This document shows, one piece after another, positions 44,967-55,630 of a DNA stretch of 64,000 nucleotides. The translations under genes were made by a program, and so were the position numbers. The notes beneath the pieces are model-generated. The model saw nothing but the letters and a program-made list of their open reading frames with translations, was not told the DNA's origin and made no database searches. The stretch comes from JBAOHV01 sp037045265 (lineage in GTDB: Bacteria; Actinomycetota; Acidimicrobiia; Acidimicrobiales; Microtrichaceae). Numbering within the stretch: position 1 is the stretch's first letter; every line of letters begins with the position of its first letter. The stretch spans positions 313,801 to 377,800 of the forward strand of contig JBAOHV010000004.1 in the NCBI GenBank assembly GCA_037045265.1, written 5' to 3'.

Positions 44967-47535
44967 ATGACAGAACCGTCCTCAAGAGGCGCCGCCCGTA
45001 TCGGAATGCAGTTTTTCTCCAGCGATCCGTTTTGGGTTTTAGTAGGCGAGGGAATCTGATCAGCAGCGCCGACAGCAGCTGCACCTTGACCTGACACCCT
45101 TGGGGGCAGACTTTTGGTCGCTGAGCGGGGACAAACAGATGGAAGCTGTGGAAGAGGTTCTGGCGCAGGAGCTGCATGGATTGATTGCCCAAGCGGCGTC
45201 TCCTCTCCTGGCCGGTATGATCGCCGGCGCTGGCATTCCCCTCGTATTGTTGACGGAGAACAGCATCAAGCACCCTCTGGTAACCTCGCCGCAAGGGCTG
45301 TACGAGGTGGCGAGCATAGCGGCCAGGTTCATAGCCGATCGCATCGAACGGCGCGGTGGGTGCTGGTTGCCGGCGGATTGATGGAAGGATTCGAGCAGGG
45401 ACAAAGTCGCCTGCGGGGGTTTCACTCGATCATGGACGACCATCCCCAGATCGAGATTCAGCACATACCGACACCCTGGAGCTTCGAGCCAGCCCTCGAG
45501 CAGCTTCTCGATGCGCTTGGCCAGGAAACCAGGCCCTTCGCCGCTATCTTTGGCTTGTCCGACTCCACCGCATTGGCTGCGCTGCACGGCGCACGCCGGC
45601 TGGGGTTGGCGGATGAACGAACGATCGTGGTCGGCGTCAACGGCGACCCGCTGGCCTTGGCCGCGATCCTGGACGGCTCGATGGCTGCTACTGTGGAGAC
45701 CTCTGCGATCGATCTCGGCCGGCAGGCGGTCGATCTGGTGTTGGCGGCCGTTCGCGGGGAGCAGATGCCGCGTTGTTTCAGCTATAAGCCGCGTTTGGTC
45801 ACGCGCCAGAACGTGGCCCAGGTCAGCACTGAAAAGCTGGCGGCCACAGCCAGCCTGCCTAACCGGCTGGTAGGCATCAACCGTCACTACGAGCAGGAGC
45901 GGCTGGTTCAGTTGGAGACCAGCCTGGAGATCAGCCGCCGGGTGGGCAGCACCCTGGATCACCAGCAGCTTTACCACGAGATCGTCGACCTGATTCGCTC
46001 CAACTACGGCTATGACGAGGCGCAGATTTTCGTGTGGTCACTGCGCCAACGAGAGTTCATTTTAGACAGGATCGGGCCGGAGGGGGAGCTGGCGACGCGC
46101 ATTCCGCTGGCGCGGTCGGGCCTGTTGGGCCACACCTTGCTGCAGAATTGGCCGACCTTTGTCCCGGACATGCGTCACAGCCAGCGTTTTCCGGCGGATC
46201 CTTTCTGGCCGGCCACGCGCGCCCGGTGATTCTGCCCATTCGTCAAGGGTCGGGGATCATCGGCCTGTTGGATCTGCACAGCCAGCAGCCGATCCAGCAC
46301 AGTTCCACGGCGCTGATCGGTTTGCAGGCCCTGGCAGATCAGCTTGGCGCAGCGCTGCGCAACGTCGATCTGTATCAGGAGGCTGTTGCCGCGCGCGCCG
46401 ATGCTGAGCGCGCCAACCAGCTCAAAAGCCGTCTGCTGGCCAACGTCAGCCACGAGCTGCGCACGCCGCTCAACGTGATCGCAGGCTACAGCCAGGCCGC
46501 TCTGGCGCGGCCCGATCTCTATGGCGCCGAGCTGCCGGCCGCGCTGCTCAAGGATCTGCGTCACATCTTCCACAACAGCCAACACCTGGAGCGGCTGATC
46601 AACGATCTGCTGGAACCTGTCCAAAGCTGAGATCGGTGAGCTGGAGATTCTGCCGGAGTTGCTCGACGCGCTGCGCTGTGCTGGTCGATGCCTTCGAGAG
46701 CATGGCCGGCAGGCGACGCGCGGACGCGGTGGAGTGGCGCATCCATGCGCCCGAGACGCTGCCCACCATCTACGCCGACCCAGGCCGGCTACGCCAGGAT
46801 CCTGCTCAACCTGCTTAGCAACGCCGGAAAGTTCACCGCCAAGGGATCGATCACCCTGGGCGCGGCAAGTCGAGCAGGATCATCTGCACATCTGGGTGGA
46901 AGACACAGGCAGCGGCATCTCGCCTGATCTGCAAGAGCGGCTCCTGACCGCCTTCAGCGCCATCGACCTGTCCGGGCGATCTGAGCAAGGCATTGGTTTG
47001 GGTCTGCGGGTGACTGATGAGCTGGTCAGGTTGCACAACGGCCGCATTACCTTGACCAGTCAGCCGGGCATCGGGTCGACCTTCCACGTCAGTTTGCCGC
47101 TGCTGAACTCTGAGACTGCGGCGGAGTTGCCAGCGCCATCGGTTGCAGCAGCCCGGGGCTCCAGCCTGTCCCTCCACCCAGACAGGCTCTCACCGCAGGT
47201 CAAACCCCTCACTCGCCAAGCTGTGACCTATTTCTGCGAGTACTACGGCCGCGCCCTGTCCCGGCAAGAGATCGCCGGAAGCCTGGGAGTGACGGCCGGC
47301 TACTTGACCAGGGTCTTTCGCGGGGATCCTGGGGATGACCCCTTGGGAGTACCTTACCAGTCTGCGTGTGGCCCACGCCAAGGATCTGTTGACAGATCAC
47401 CGCCGCCGCGCTCTGAGCATTGCCCAAGTAGCTGGCATGGTGGGCTACGACGATCCGGCTTATTTCTCCAGAGTTTTCCTCAAGGAAACAGGTCACTCGC
47501 CGCGCGAGTTTCGCAAACTGGCACAAGGGGGCTGA
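44967..47535 (+). CDS. Fused sugar-binding sensor, GAF, histidine kinase and AraC-type regulator (frameshifted)
   Basis: About 855 aa from ATG 44967. Residues 1-290 resemble a LacI-type periplasmic-binding domain but without a signal peptide (MQFFSSDPFWVLVGEGI, FAAIFGLSDSTALAALHGAR, VVGVNGDPLALAAI). Next is a GAF-like region (IVDLIRSNYGYDEAQIFVW), then HisKA with LLANVSHELRTPLNVIAGYS and HATPase motifs WVEDTGSGISP and GIGLGLRVTDELVRLHNG. The C-terminus is an AraC-type HTH: SRQEIAGSLGVTAGYLTRVF, then AQVAGMVGYDDPAYFSRVFL. Frameshifts near 45,055, 45,355, 46,200, 46,620 and 47,330. It probably senses a galactoside in the cytoplasm and drives the transporter operon that follows. Confidence 0.78.
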
Positions 47536-47686
47536 ATTGTGTCGAATTCTCCAAGATGACTCTGTTTTTGTACATGACTCTCAGAAGCTAGAGCGGGTAT
47601 ACTGGACTTTATTGCCGCCGACCTTCCCGGTGTGTTCCACGAGAAACTGGGAGGGTCTGATTGCGAGTCCAGATAGGGACGTTCGC

Positions 47687-48041
47687 ATGGCCTCCATCCT
47701 GATTGTCGATAGCCACGAAGCAACCCGTGACTTGTACCAGCGTGAGCTCCATCGGTCCTTCAGCGTCATAGCAGTCGCAGACGCGGAGGCGGCGCTCCAG
47801 GTGCTGCAAACCACGGACCTTGTTGCTGTGATCGTGGAGCCTGCCGGCTTGGACGACTCTGGATGGAATTTCATCTCCACGATCTACAACCTTCAAAGTC
47901 ATCCTCCGATTCGTGTTATTCTATGCAGCGCGCTGAGATGAACGTAGACGCGGTCTGGCCTTGGGAGCAGCAGCCTATCTGGTCAAGCCGGTCTTGCCCG
48001 CAACCTTGCTGGAGACGGTTCATCGGGTCCTGCAAGGTTAA
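47687..48041 (+). CDS. Receiver-only response regulator with degenerate phospho-site
   Basis: About 117 aa from ATG 47687. It starts ASILIVDSHEATRDLYQREL (second acidic residue replaced by Ser) and at the phospho-acceptor position reads VAVIVEPAGLDDSGW, so the Asp is replaced by Glu. The Lys is kept in AAYLVKPVLP. One frameshift near 47,935. It lies between the sensor-kinase fusion and the permease genes, so it is likely a partner, perhaps locked in an active-like form. Confidence 0.72.
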
Positions 48042-48059
48042 TCTCAACAGGAGAGAGGT

Positions 48060-48987
48060 ATGAGTGCCCCAACCATCGCCATCCCCAAGTTCAAGTCCGA
48101 TGGCTCCAAGGCGAAGCATTTCCGAACACGTGAGACGCTGATTGGGCTGTTGTTCATCTTGCCCAGCCTGATCGGCTTCACGCTGTTCTACGCCGTCCCG
48201 ACCGTGCGCGGTCTCGTGATCAGCTTCAGCGACTGGGACTTATTGACGCCTGCCAGGTCGGTGGGGCTGGATAACTATGCGCGGCTCCTGAAGGATCCCA
48301 CCTTCTGGAATTCCCTCAAGGTGACGGTCTATTACGTTCTGCTCAATATCCCCTTGCAGACGCTCTTGGCCATGATCATCGCCGTGATGATGTCGCGCTT
48401 GACCCAGTCCATCATCATCCGGGCTATCATCATCCTGCCCTGGCTGATGCCGGGTGTGGTGGTTGGCTTGTTGTGGCTGTGGTTGATGGACCCCTCGATC
48501 GGCATCATCAACGAAGCTCTGCGGGCTCTTGGCTTTGACACGATACCGTTTCTCAACGTTCCGCGAACCGCCATGCCTGCCATTGCGCTGATCAACATCT
48601 GGCAGTGGGTGGGCTATACGGCGCTACTGATCTTTGCCGGCCTGCAGGCGATCCCCGGTTCGGTCTACGAGGCCGCGCAGATCGATGGCGCTTCAGAGGG
48701 GCAGATGTTCTGGAAAGTGACCGTGCCCTTGCTGCGCCCGGTGTTGGTCTTCGTCATGGTCACGTCCATCATTGGCTCGTTCCAGGTCTTCGACTTCGAT
48801 TGCCGTCACCACCCGGGGTGGGCCGGTCAATGCCACCAAGGTGCTCAACGTCTATATCTACGAGCAGGCCTTTGCGCGCTTCAACATGGGCTATGCGACG
48901 GCCATTTCCATGGTGTTATTCCTGATTCTACTCTTCATCAGCATGATACAGATGCGCCTGATGCGTGCGGGCGAGTCGGACATGTAA
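48060..48987 (+). CDS. Carbohydrate ABC transporter permease 1 (MalF-type, one frameshift)
   Basis: About 308 aa with six predicted helices (first one GLLFILPSLIGFTLFYAVP). The EAA loop reads YEAAQIDGASEGQMFWKVTVP, which docks to the ATPase. A frameshift near 48,800 separates SFQVFD from TTRGGPVNATKVLNVYIY; the C-terminal helix ends in MRAGESDM. ATG 48060 follows GAGAGAGG. No transporter ATPase is encoded nearby, so it probably shares one elsewhere. Confidence 0.9.
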
Positions 48988-49060
48988 TGGCCCCGCCGTC
49001 TGCCTTTGTCGCTGTTCAGCAGTACCAGCGCCCGAGATGGCGCATAAGGAGTATTCACCG

Positions 49061-49973
49061 ATGACCGCACAAGCTCAAGCCCCCAACGTGCCGCGCCGGC
49101 CCTTTCCCTGGGGCAAGCTCATGGCCTGGACTGCCATGGCCTTGTTGCTCTTCGTCACGCTGTTTCCGTTCTATTGGATGCTGCGCACGGCCCTCACCTT
49201 CCCCACGTCGGTGTTCAAAGACACCAGTTCGCTGTTGCCGGTCGATCCCACCCTGCTCAACTTCAGGCGTGTGCTCGGCCTGGTTCCCGTGCAAGAGGTC
49301 ATCGCACTGGGCGGCACCGGGGCGTCCATCGACTTCTTCCTGGCCCTGCGCAATTCGATCATCGTTTCGCTGCTCATGGTGGGCGGACAGGTGGTCTTCT
49401 GCGCCATGGCGGCCTATGCCTTTGCCCGGCTGCGCTTTCCCTTCCGCAACCAGATCTTCGCCATCTACATCGCCGCCATGATGGTGCCCGGCATTGTGAT
49501 GACGATCCCGAACTTCATCCTGGTGCGCAACCTGGGCTGGCTGAACACCTTTGCTGGCATCATCGCCCCCGCTTTCCTGATGACCCCCTTCGCCATTTTC
49601 TTCCTGCGCCAGTTTTTCCTGGGCGTCAACCGGGAGGTGGAGGAGGCTGCTCTGATCGACGGCGCCGACGTTCCGGTGGTGTTCTTCCGCGTCGTGCTGC
49701 CGATGACGGTGCCGGCGGTCACGACGTTGGCGGTGATCACCTTCATCTCCTCCTGGAACAACTACATGTGGCCGCTGATTGTTGCCAGTGACGTGAAGGT
49801 GCGGGTGTTGACCGTGGCGCTGGGCGTGTTCCGCTCGCAGACGCCCCAGGGCGCGCCGGACTGGACCGGGCTGATGGCCGCCACCACTCTGGCCATCATT
49901 CCGACCTTCATTCTGTTCCTCTTCGCCGGCCGTAAGGTCCTGGAACTCGATCCAGTTCTCGGGCTTCAAATAG
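49061..49973 (+). CDS. Carbohydrate ABC transporter permease 2 (MalG-type, one frameshift)
   Basis: Ribosome site AAGGAG before ATG 49061. Segments FPFYWMLRTALTFP, VVFCAMAAYAFARLRFPFR, and the EAA loop VEEAALIDGADVPVVFFRVV identify a MalG-type permease of about 303 aa. One indel near 49,945: the corrected C-terminus reads NSIQFSGFK and stops at 49971-49973, while the uncorrected frame continues to 50,098. Works with the permease upstream and the lipoprotein downstream. Confidence 0.9.
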
Positions 49974-50012
49974 GCGGAGCGTTGGGGCCACCTCAGGCTT
50001 GTCCAAGGCACT

Positions 50013-50038
50013 TGGCAGTCCATTCCGCAGGACTGCCA
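50013..50038. repeat. Hairpin between permease 2 and the binding protein
   Basis: TGGCAGTCC (50013-50021) and GGACTGCCA (50030-50038) with loop ATTCCGCA. A second overlapping arm AGTCCT follows. No T-run, so it is more likely an mRNA-processing or dispersed palindrome than a strong terminator. Confidence 0.55.
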
Positions 50039-50179
50039 GTCCTGAGACCCGTCTTGGGTTCTCCGAGGACTGCCGGCTCCGAGTCCACCATCTGCTAAGA
50101 CCGACTCCTGACCACAGCCCGCTCTGCTGGATGCAGGCTGAAAATCTACACCAAGTCCACTAAGGAGGACAAGAGACCC

Positions 50180-51580
50180 ATGAAACGTCGAATTCTTGTT
50201 GATCACCAGCTTGCTGGTCGTGATCAGCCTGCTGCTGGCCGCCTGTGGCGGCGGCGTGGCTGAGCCTACCCCGGCCGCCGAAGCGCCGGCTGCCGAAGCC
50301 CCGGCTGCCCAAGCGCCCGCATCCAGCGGGGGCGCCGTCGCCCTGGATTACTGGATGTGGGATGCCAACCAACTCCCGGCCTATCAGGCCTGCACCGATG
50401 CCTTTATGGCGGCGAACCCCAACATCAGCGTCACCCTCACTCAGCAGGGTTGGGACGACTATCGGTCCAGAATCCAGAACGGCTTCATTGCCGGCGACGC
50501 GCCCGATGTCTTCCACGATCACCTGGCCCAGTATCCCGCGTTTGCGTCCAGGGGCCAACTGCTGGACATCCAGCCCTACGTCGACCGCGATGGCGTCGAT
50601 CTCAACGCCTACCTGCCTGGCCTGGCCGAGCTGTGGACGCGCGATGGTCAGCGCTACGGCCTGCCCAAGGACTGGGACACGGTCGCGATCGTCTATAACA
50701 AGGAGATGATCGAGGCAGCCGGCATCACCGAGGAAGAGATCAACAACACCACCTGGAATTCCTGAGGACGGCGGCAGCTTTGCCGAGCTTCTCGCCAAGC
50801 TGACCCTGGACCAGAACGGCAACAACGCGCTCAGCCCCGACTTCGATGCCACCAAGATCAAGCAGTACGGCATGATCCCCGACGGCACCAAGAGCGCCTG
50901 GGGCCAGACCGGCTGGAGCTGGCTGGCGGCCACCACCGGCTGGCGAGCCATCGATGAGATGTGGGGCACCGTGTACCACTACGATGACCCGCGCTTCATC
51001 GCCACCTACCAGTGGTTCGCCGACATGATGCAGAAGAAGCACATGATGCCTTGGGAGCTGGTCAGTGGCCTCGGCAGCGCGGCCGCCTTCAGCGCCGGCA
51101 ACGGCGCGCTGACCATCCACGGGTCGTGGATGATCAGCGACTTCCTGACCAAATCGCCCTTCCCCGTCGGCTTTGCGCGCTTGCCCCAGGGACCTGAGGG
51201 TCGCAAGAGCATGTTCAACGGCCTGGTCGAACTCGATCTGGGTCGGCACCCCGCACCCGGAAGAAGCCTGGCAGTTCGTGAAGTTCCTGGCCTCGGAGGA
51301 GTGCGCTAACATCGTCGGCGACACGGGCGTGGTCTTCCCGGCCCGGCAGTCGGGCGTCGATCGGGCCCTGGCAGCCCATGCGGCCAAGGGCGCGGACGTT
51401 CCGGCTTTCACCGATCAGGCCACGGAACCCGACGGCACCTTCCTCTTCCCGGTCACCGATTTCGCAGCCGACATCGTGGCCATCATCGAGCCGAACTTCG
51501 AGAGCATCCTGCTAGGCACGTCCAAGGCGGCCGATGTGATGCCGCCCGCCAACGCCGAAGTCAACGCGTTGTTCCAGTAG
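50180..51580 (+). CDS. Carbohydrate-binding lipoprotein of the ABC transporter (frameshifted)
   Basis: About 466 aa. After TAAGGAGG, ATG 50180 starts a lipoprotein signal peptide; a one-base shift near 50,197 restores LITSLLVVISLLLAACGGG, where LAAC is the lipobox. An Ala/Pro-rich linker precedes the extracellular solute-binding family 1 domain: DYWMWDANQLPAYQAC, FHDHLAQYPAFASRG, YGLPKDWDTVAIVYNK, FSAGNGALTIHGSW. Frames change again near 50,757 and 51,236. It delivers an alpha-galactoside to the two permeases, by context. Confidence 0.88.
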
Positions 51581-51586
51581 ATAGAC

Positions 51587-51620
51587 ACCGTTGCCAACTT
51601 CTCGGAAAGCTGGCAACGGT
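51587..51620. repeat. Dispersed palindrome (GTTGCCAACTT type)
   Basis: ACCGTTGCCAACTT (51587-51600) and AAGCTGGCAACGGT (51607-51620) pair with one mismatch, loop CTCGGA. The same family as the element inside galT at 56,515. It follows the stop of the binding-protein gene, so it may also end the transcript. Confidence 0.7.
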
Positions 51621-51816
51621 GAGCCAGTTCTCCTCCTGGGTGTGTTGTCCGGTCGCTAAGCGAGCAGCGGCCGGGCAACCACCGCCCTCTCAACCGCTCG
51701 CCAAGATCAGCCGCATCCTGCGCCAGCGATTCCGCTGGGATCGCTGACATCGCCAGGCCGCGAACGTCAGCCTGGGGAGAACGCAGGACACCGGTTCCTC
51801 AGAAAGCAGACTCCCC

Positions 51817-53207
51817 ATGCCAAAAATCTCCTTCATCGGTGCCGGCAGCACCGTCTTTGCCAAGAACCTGCTGGGCGACATCCTCAGCTTTCCCGAGCTG
51901 GCCGGATGTCGACCATCAGCCTGCACGATATCGACCCGGAGCGGCTGCGCACCTCCGAGATCGTGGCGCGCAAGATCGCCGAGGCGCTGGGCGTCTCCCC
52001 CACCATCGAGGCGACGCTGGACCGCCGCCAGTCGCTGGCCGGCGCCGACTACGCCATCGCCATGATCCAGGTGGGCGGCTATCGCCCCAGCACGGTGATC
52101 GATTTCGAGATTCCCAAGAAGTACGGCCTGCGCCAGACCATCGCCGACACGCTGGGCATCGGCGGCATCATGCGCGCCCTGCGCACCATCCCCGTGCTGC
52201 TGGAGATGACCCGCGACATGGAGGATCTGTGCCCCGACGTGACCTTCCTGCAATACGTCAACCCCATGGCCATGAACATGTGGGCGCTGGACCGGGGCAG
52301 CAGCATCCATTCGGTGGGCCTGTGTCACAGCGTGCCGCACACGGCCGGCGAGCTGGCCGCCGACCTGGGCGTGCCGGTCGATGAGATCGACTACCAGGTG
52401 GCCGGCATCAACCACATGGCCTTCTATCTCAAGTTCGAGCGCCACGGCCAGGACCTCTACCCGGCGCTGCGCCAGGTGATGCGGGAAGGGCGCATGCCGC
52501 CGACCAACCGCGTGCGCTACAAGCTGTTCGAGAAGTTCGGCTACTTCGTCACCGAGTCCAGCGAGCACCTGAGCGAATACGTGCCCTGGTTCATCAAGCG
52601 CGACCGCCCCGACCTGATCGAGCGCTTCAACATTCCGCTGGACGAGTACATCACCCGCTGCGAGTTTCAACTGGCCGGCTGGGAGATCCTGCGCCATGTT
52701 TTCGAGGACGAGAGCGTGCAGTTCCACGTGGTGAAGGACGGCGAGGCGACGGAGGAAGTCCGCACCGACGGCAGCGAGCGGGATGTGGATCGCCTGCTGA
52801 ATCCAGCTTGCTGCAGATCAAGCGCAGCGTCGAATACGGCTCGCAGATCATCTACGCCATGGAGACCGGCCAGCCGGCCGTGATCTACGGCAACGTGGGC
52901 AACCACGGGCTGATCGACAACCTGCCGGCCGGCTGCTGCGTCGAAGTCCCCTGTCTGGTGGACAAGAACGGCATTCAGCCCACGCGCATCGGCAGCCTGC
53001 CGCCGCACCTGGCCGCGCTGATGCAGACCAACATCAACGTCCAGGGGCTGACCGTCGAGGCTGCGCTGACCGGCAAGCGCGAGCATATCTACCACGCGGC
53101 TATGCTGGACCCGCACACCGCGGCCGAGCTGGACCTGGATCAAATCGTCGCCCTGGTGGACGACCTGATCGAGGCGCACGGCGACTGGCTGCCCGCAGTA
53201 TCAGTGA
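51817..53207 (+). CDS. melA: Alpha-galactosidase, glycoside hydrolase family 4 (frameshifted)
   Basis: NAD- and Mn-dependent alpha-galactosidase. ATG 51817 begins PKISFIGAGSTVFAKNLLGD (dinucleotide fold); a shift near 51,905 leads to STISLHDIDPERLRTSEIVA, the family block VTFLQYVNPMAMNMWAL (N149-type Asn), and VGLCHSVPHTAGELA with Cys for the metal and INHMAF with its His. Another indel near 52,803, and one near 53,195 that sets the true stop at 53205-53207 (GDWLPAYQ). About 463 aa. GH4 also includes other glycosidases, but the blocks match MelA. Confidence 0.85.
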
Positions 53208-53211
53208 CCAC

Positions 53212-55563
53212 ATGCCTCGCAACCAAAGTAACGATATCGCCATGTCCACCGTGCCGCGGCCAGCTGTGACCGATGACTTGAGCGGGCCATCACCTGAGAC
53301 AGCGACGCTTCACTCATTCCCGCCCGAAGACTTTCAACCTGATCCTGGCCGCCAGCTGTCTATGCGTTTCAGGTGGACGGGGAAGGCCGGCTGGTGCACC
53401 TGGCCTGGGCGCCCCGGCCAGCCGGCGCGGCCGACGACGACGTGATCGATGGCCGCAACGGCTTCAAAGCGGCCGATTCCGTCGCCAGCTTCGAGCGCCA
53501 GACCCGGCGCGACGAGTTTCTCACCTTCGGCGACGTGACCTATCATGAGGTCTCGCTCAAGGCCAGCTTTGCCTCGCTGCCTCGCCGCCCGCTGGCCGCC
53601 CAGCGAGGCGCTGCACCTGCCGATCCGCGATGTGCGGCTGCGCTACGCCGGCCACGAGGTGCGTGACCGACGCTCAGCCGGGCCTGGCGCCCACGCATGG
53701 GCTGCCGACCAGCGACCCTTCCCCGCGGCAGACGCTGCGCGTGACGCTGCGCGACACTGTTCAGCCGCTTCGCCGTGACCCTCTGCTACCGGCTGACGCC
53801 CGAACACGACATTCTGGAGCGCTGGTGTGAGCTGGAGAACAGCGGCCAGGAGGCGGTGACTGTCGAGGCGCTCAACTTCGCCGTGTTGCATCTGCCCAAG
53901 GGCGCCACCGAACTGACCTCGGTCTACGGCAACGTGGGCGCGCGAGTTCACCACCCAGCGCGAGCGCCTGCCGGTGGGCATCTCGCGTGCATCGAGCAGC
54001 GCGGCCTGCAGACCGGGCATTTCGCCAATCCCTTCTTCCTGGCCAACTGGCCCGGCCAGGCCTGGGAGGAGAGCGGCCCGGTCTACTTCGGCGCGCTGGC
54101 CTTCAGCGGCAGTTGGCGCATCACCGCCGAGCAGCCTGGCCAGCGGCGATGTGCGCATCCACGGTGGCTACAATCCGTTCGACTTCCGCCTGGATCCTGG
54201 AGCCAGGCCAACGTCATGTGACGCCCGCCTGGGTCTGCGGCGTCAGCAATGCCGGCTGGGGCGGCGCCAGCCGGCGGCTGCACGCCTTCGCCCGCCAGCG
54301 GGTGCTGCCGCGCGCGCCGGGCTGGTCCGAGGAGCGCCCAGTTCTGTACAACAGTTGGGAAGCGACCTACTTCGACCTGAGCCAAGCCGGCCAGGTGGAG
54401 CTGGCCCGCAAGGCTGCCGCGATCGGCGTCGAGCTGTTCTGCGTGGATGACGGCTGGTTCGGCGCGCGCCGCAGCGATTTGGCCGGCCTGGGCGACTGGG
54501 TGGTCAGCCCGGAGGTTTTCCCCGGTGGGCTCAACCCGCTGATCGATGAGGTTCGCCGGCTGGGGATGCAGCTTTGGCATCTGGGTAGAGCCGGAGATGG
54601 TCAATCCCGACTCCGACCTCTACCGCGCAACATCCCGACTGGGTGCTGCACTTCCCCAGCCGCCCGCGCACCGAAGCCCGCGCGCCAGTTGATTCTGGAC
54701 TTCGGGCGACCGGAGGTGGTGGCGTACATCTACGACGCGCTGGACCAGCCTGATGCAGCCAGCACGCCATCGACTTCATCAAGTGGGACATGAACCGCAA
54801 CGTCACTGAGCCAGGCTCGGCCGCCGGCCAGGCCATCTGGCGTCGCCATGCCGCGGGCCGTCTACGCGATCATGGATCGCCTGCGCCGGGCGCATCCGCA
54901 CCTGTCCATCGAAAGCTGCTCGGGCGGCGGCGCTCGCATCGATCTGGGCATCCTGGCCCGCACCGATCAGGTCTGGACCAGCGACAACACCGACGCCTTC
55001 GACCGCATCCGCATCCAGGAGGGCTGCAGCCTGGCCTACCCGGCGACGCGCTATGGAGGCGTGGGTCACCGATGCGCCGAACCACCAGACCGGCCTGCAT
55101 CAGTCCGCTGAGCCTGCGCTTCGACGTGGCCATGCGCGGCGCGCTGGGCATCGGCTCCAACCTGAACCGAGCTGAGCGAGGCCGAGCTGGACGAGTACGC
55201 CGGCTACATTGCCTTCTACAAGCGCATCCGGTCGGTGGTGCAGCAGGGTGAGCTCTACCGGCTGCAGCGCCTGGAGGAATATGGCGCGGTCGGCGGTGCA
55301 ATACGTCGTTGTCGGACCGGCGGCGAGGCGGGTCTACTCAGTGGCGGTGCCGCGATTCATCAGATCGGCCAGCCATCGGCCCGCCCGGCCTGTGCTGAAG
55401 GGGTCTGAACCCCTGCGGCAACCTACAGCGCTCTGGATCACCGCGGCCAGGAAGTGTATCGCGCCAGCGGCTTCGAGCTCGATGACGCAGGGCATGCCCG
55501 ACGATTCGGCAATGGGCAGTTGGCTACAGCCGGACGCTGCATCTGGTGCAGGTGGAGAAGTAG
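53212..55563 (+). CDS. Alpha-galactosidase, glycoside hydrolase family 36 (heavily frameshifted)
   Basis: Second alpha-galactosidase, about 780 aa. The N-terminal beta-sandwich includes YAFQVDGEGRLVHLAW; the barrel holds ELFCVDDGWFGARR, then a shift to GLWVEPEMVNPDSDLYR, the nucleophile IDFIKWDMNRNVTEPG, and the acid/base ESCSGGGARIDLGIL with QVWTSDNTDAFDR. The C-terminus reads SGFELD and HLVQVEK, ending at 55561-55563. At least nine indels. Start ATG 53212, 4 bases after the GH4 stop; ATG 53242 is an alternative. GH36 enzymes release galactose from melibiose and raffinose-type sugars. Confidence 0.85.
55399..55414. repeat. Small palindrome in the GH36 C-terminus
   Basis: AGGGGTCTGAACCCCT is a 6-base stem with a CTGA loop within the C-terminal coding part, between the RLRGL-type segment and PAATYSALDHRGQ. 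It may be an inserted element, but the flanking frame is damaged, so insertion cannot be shown from the sequence alone. Confidence 0.4.
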
Positions 55564-55630
55564 ACCGGGATCGTTCGAGCTTGCGAACGCGTCATCGGGC
55601 GTTCGAGAAACATCGGAGTGATCGCTATGG

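Noticed and set aside
50098..50110. Longer C-terminus of ABC permease 2 ending at 50,098
   Set aside because: Shifting one base near 49,945 gives the expected short C-terminus NSIQFSGFK and a stop at 49,973.
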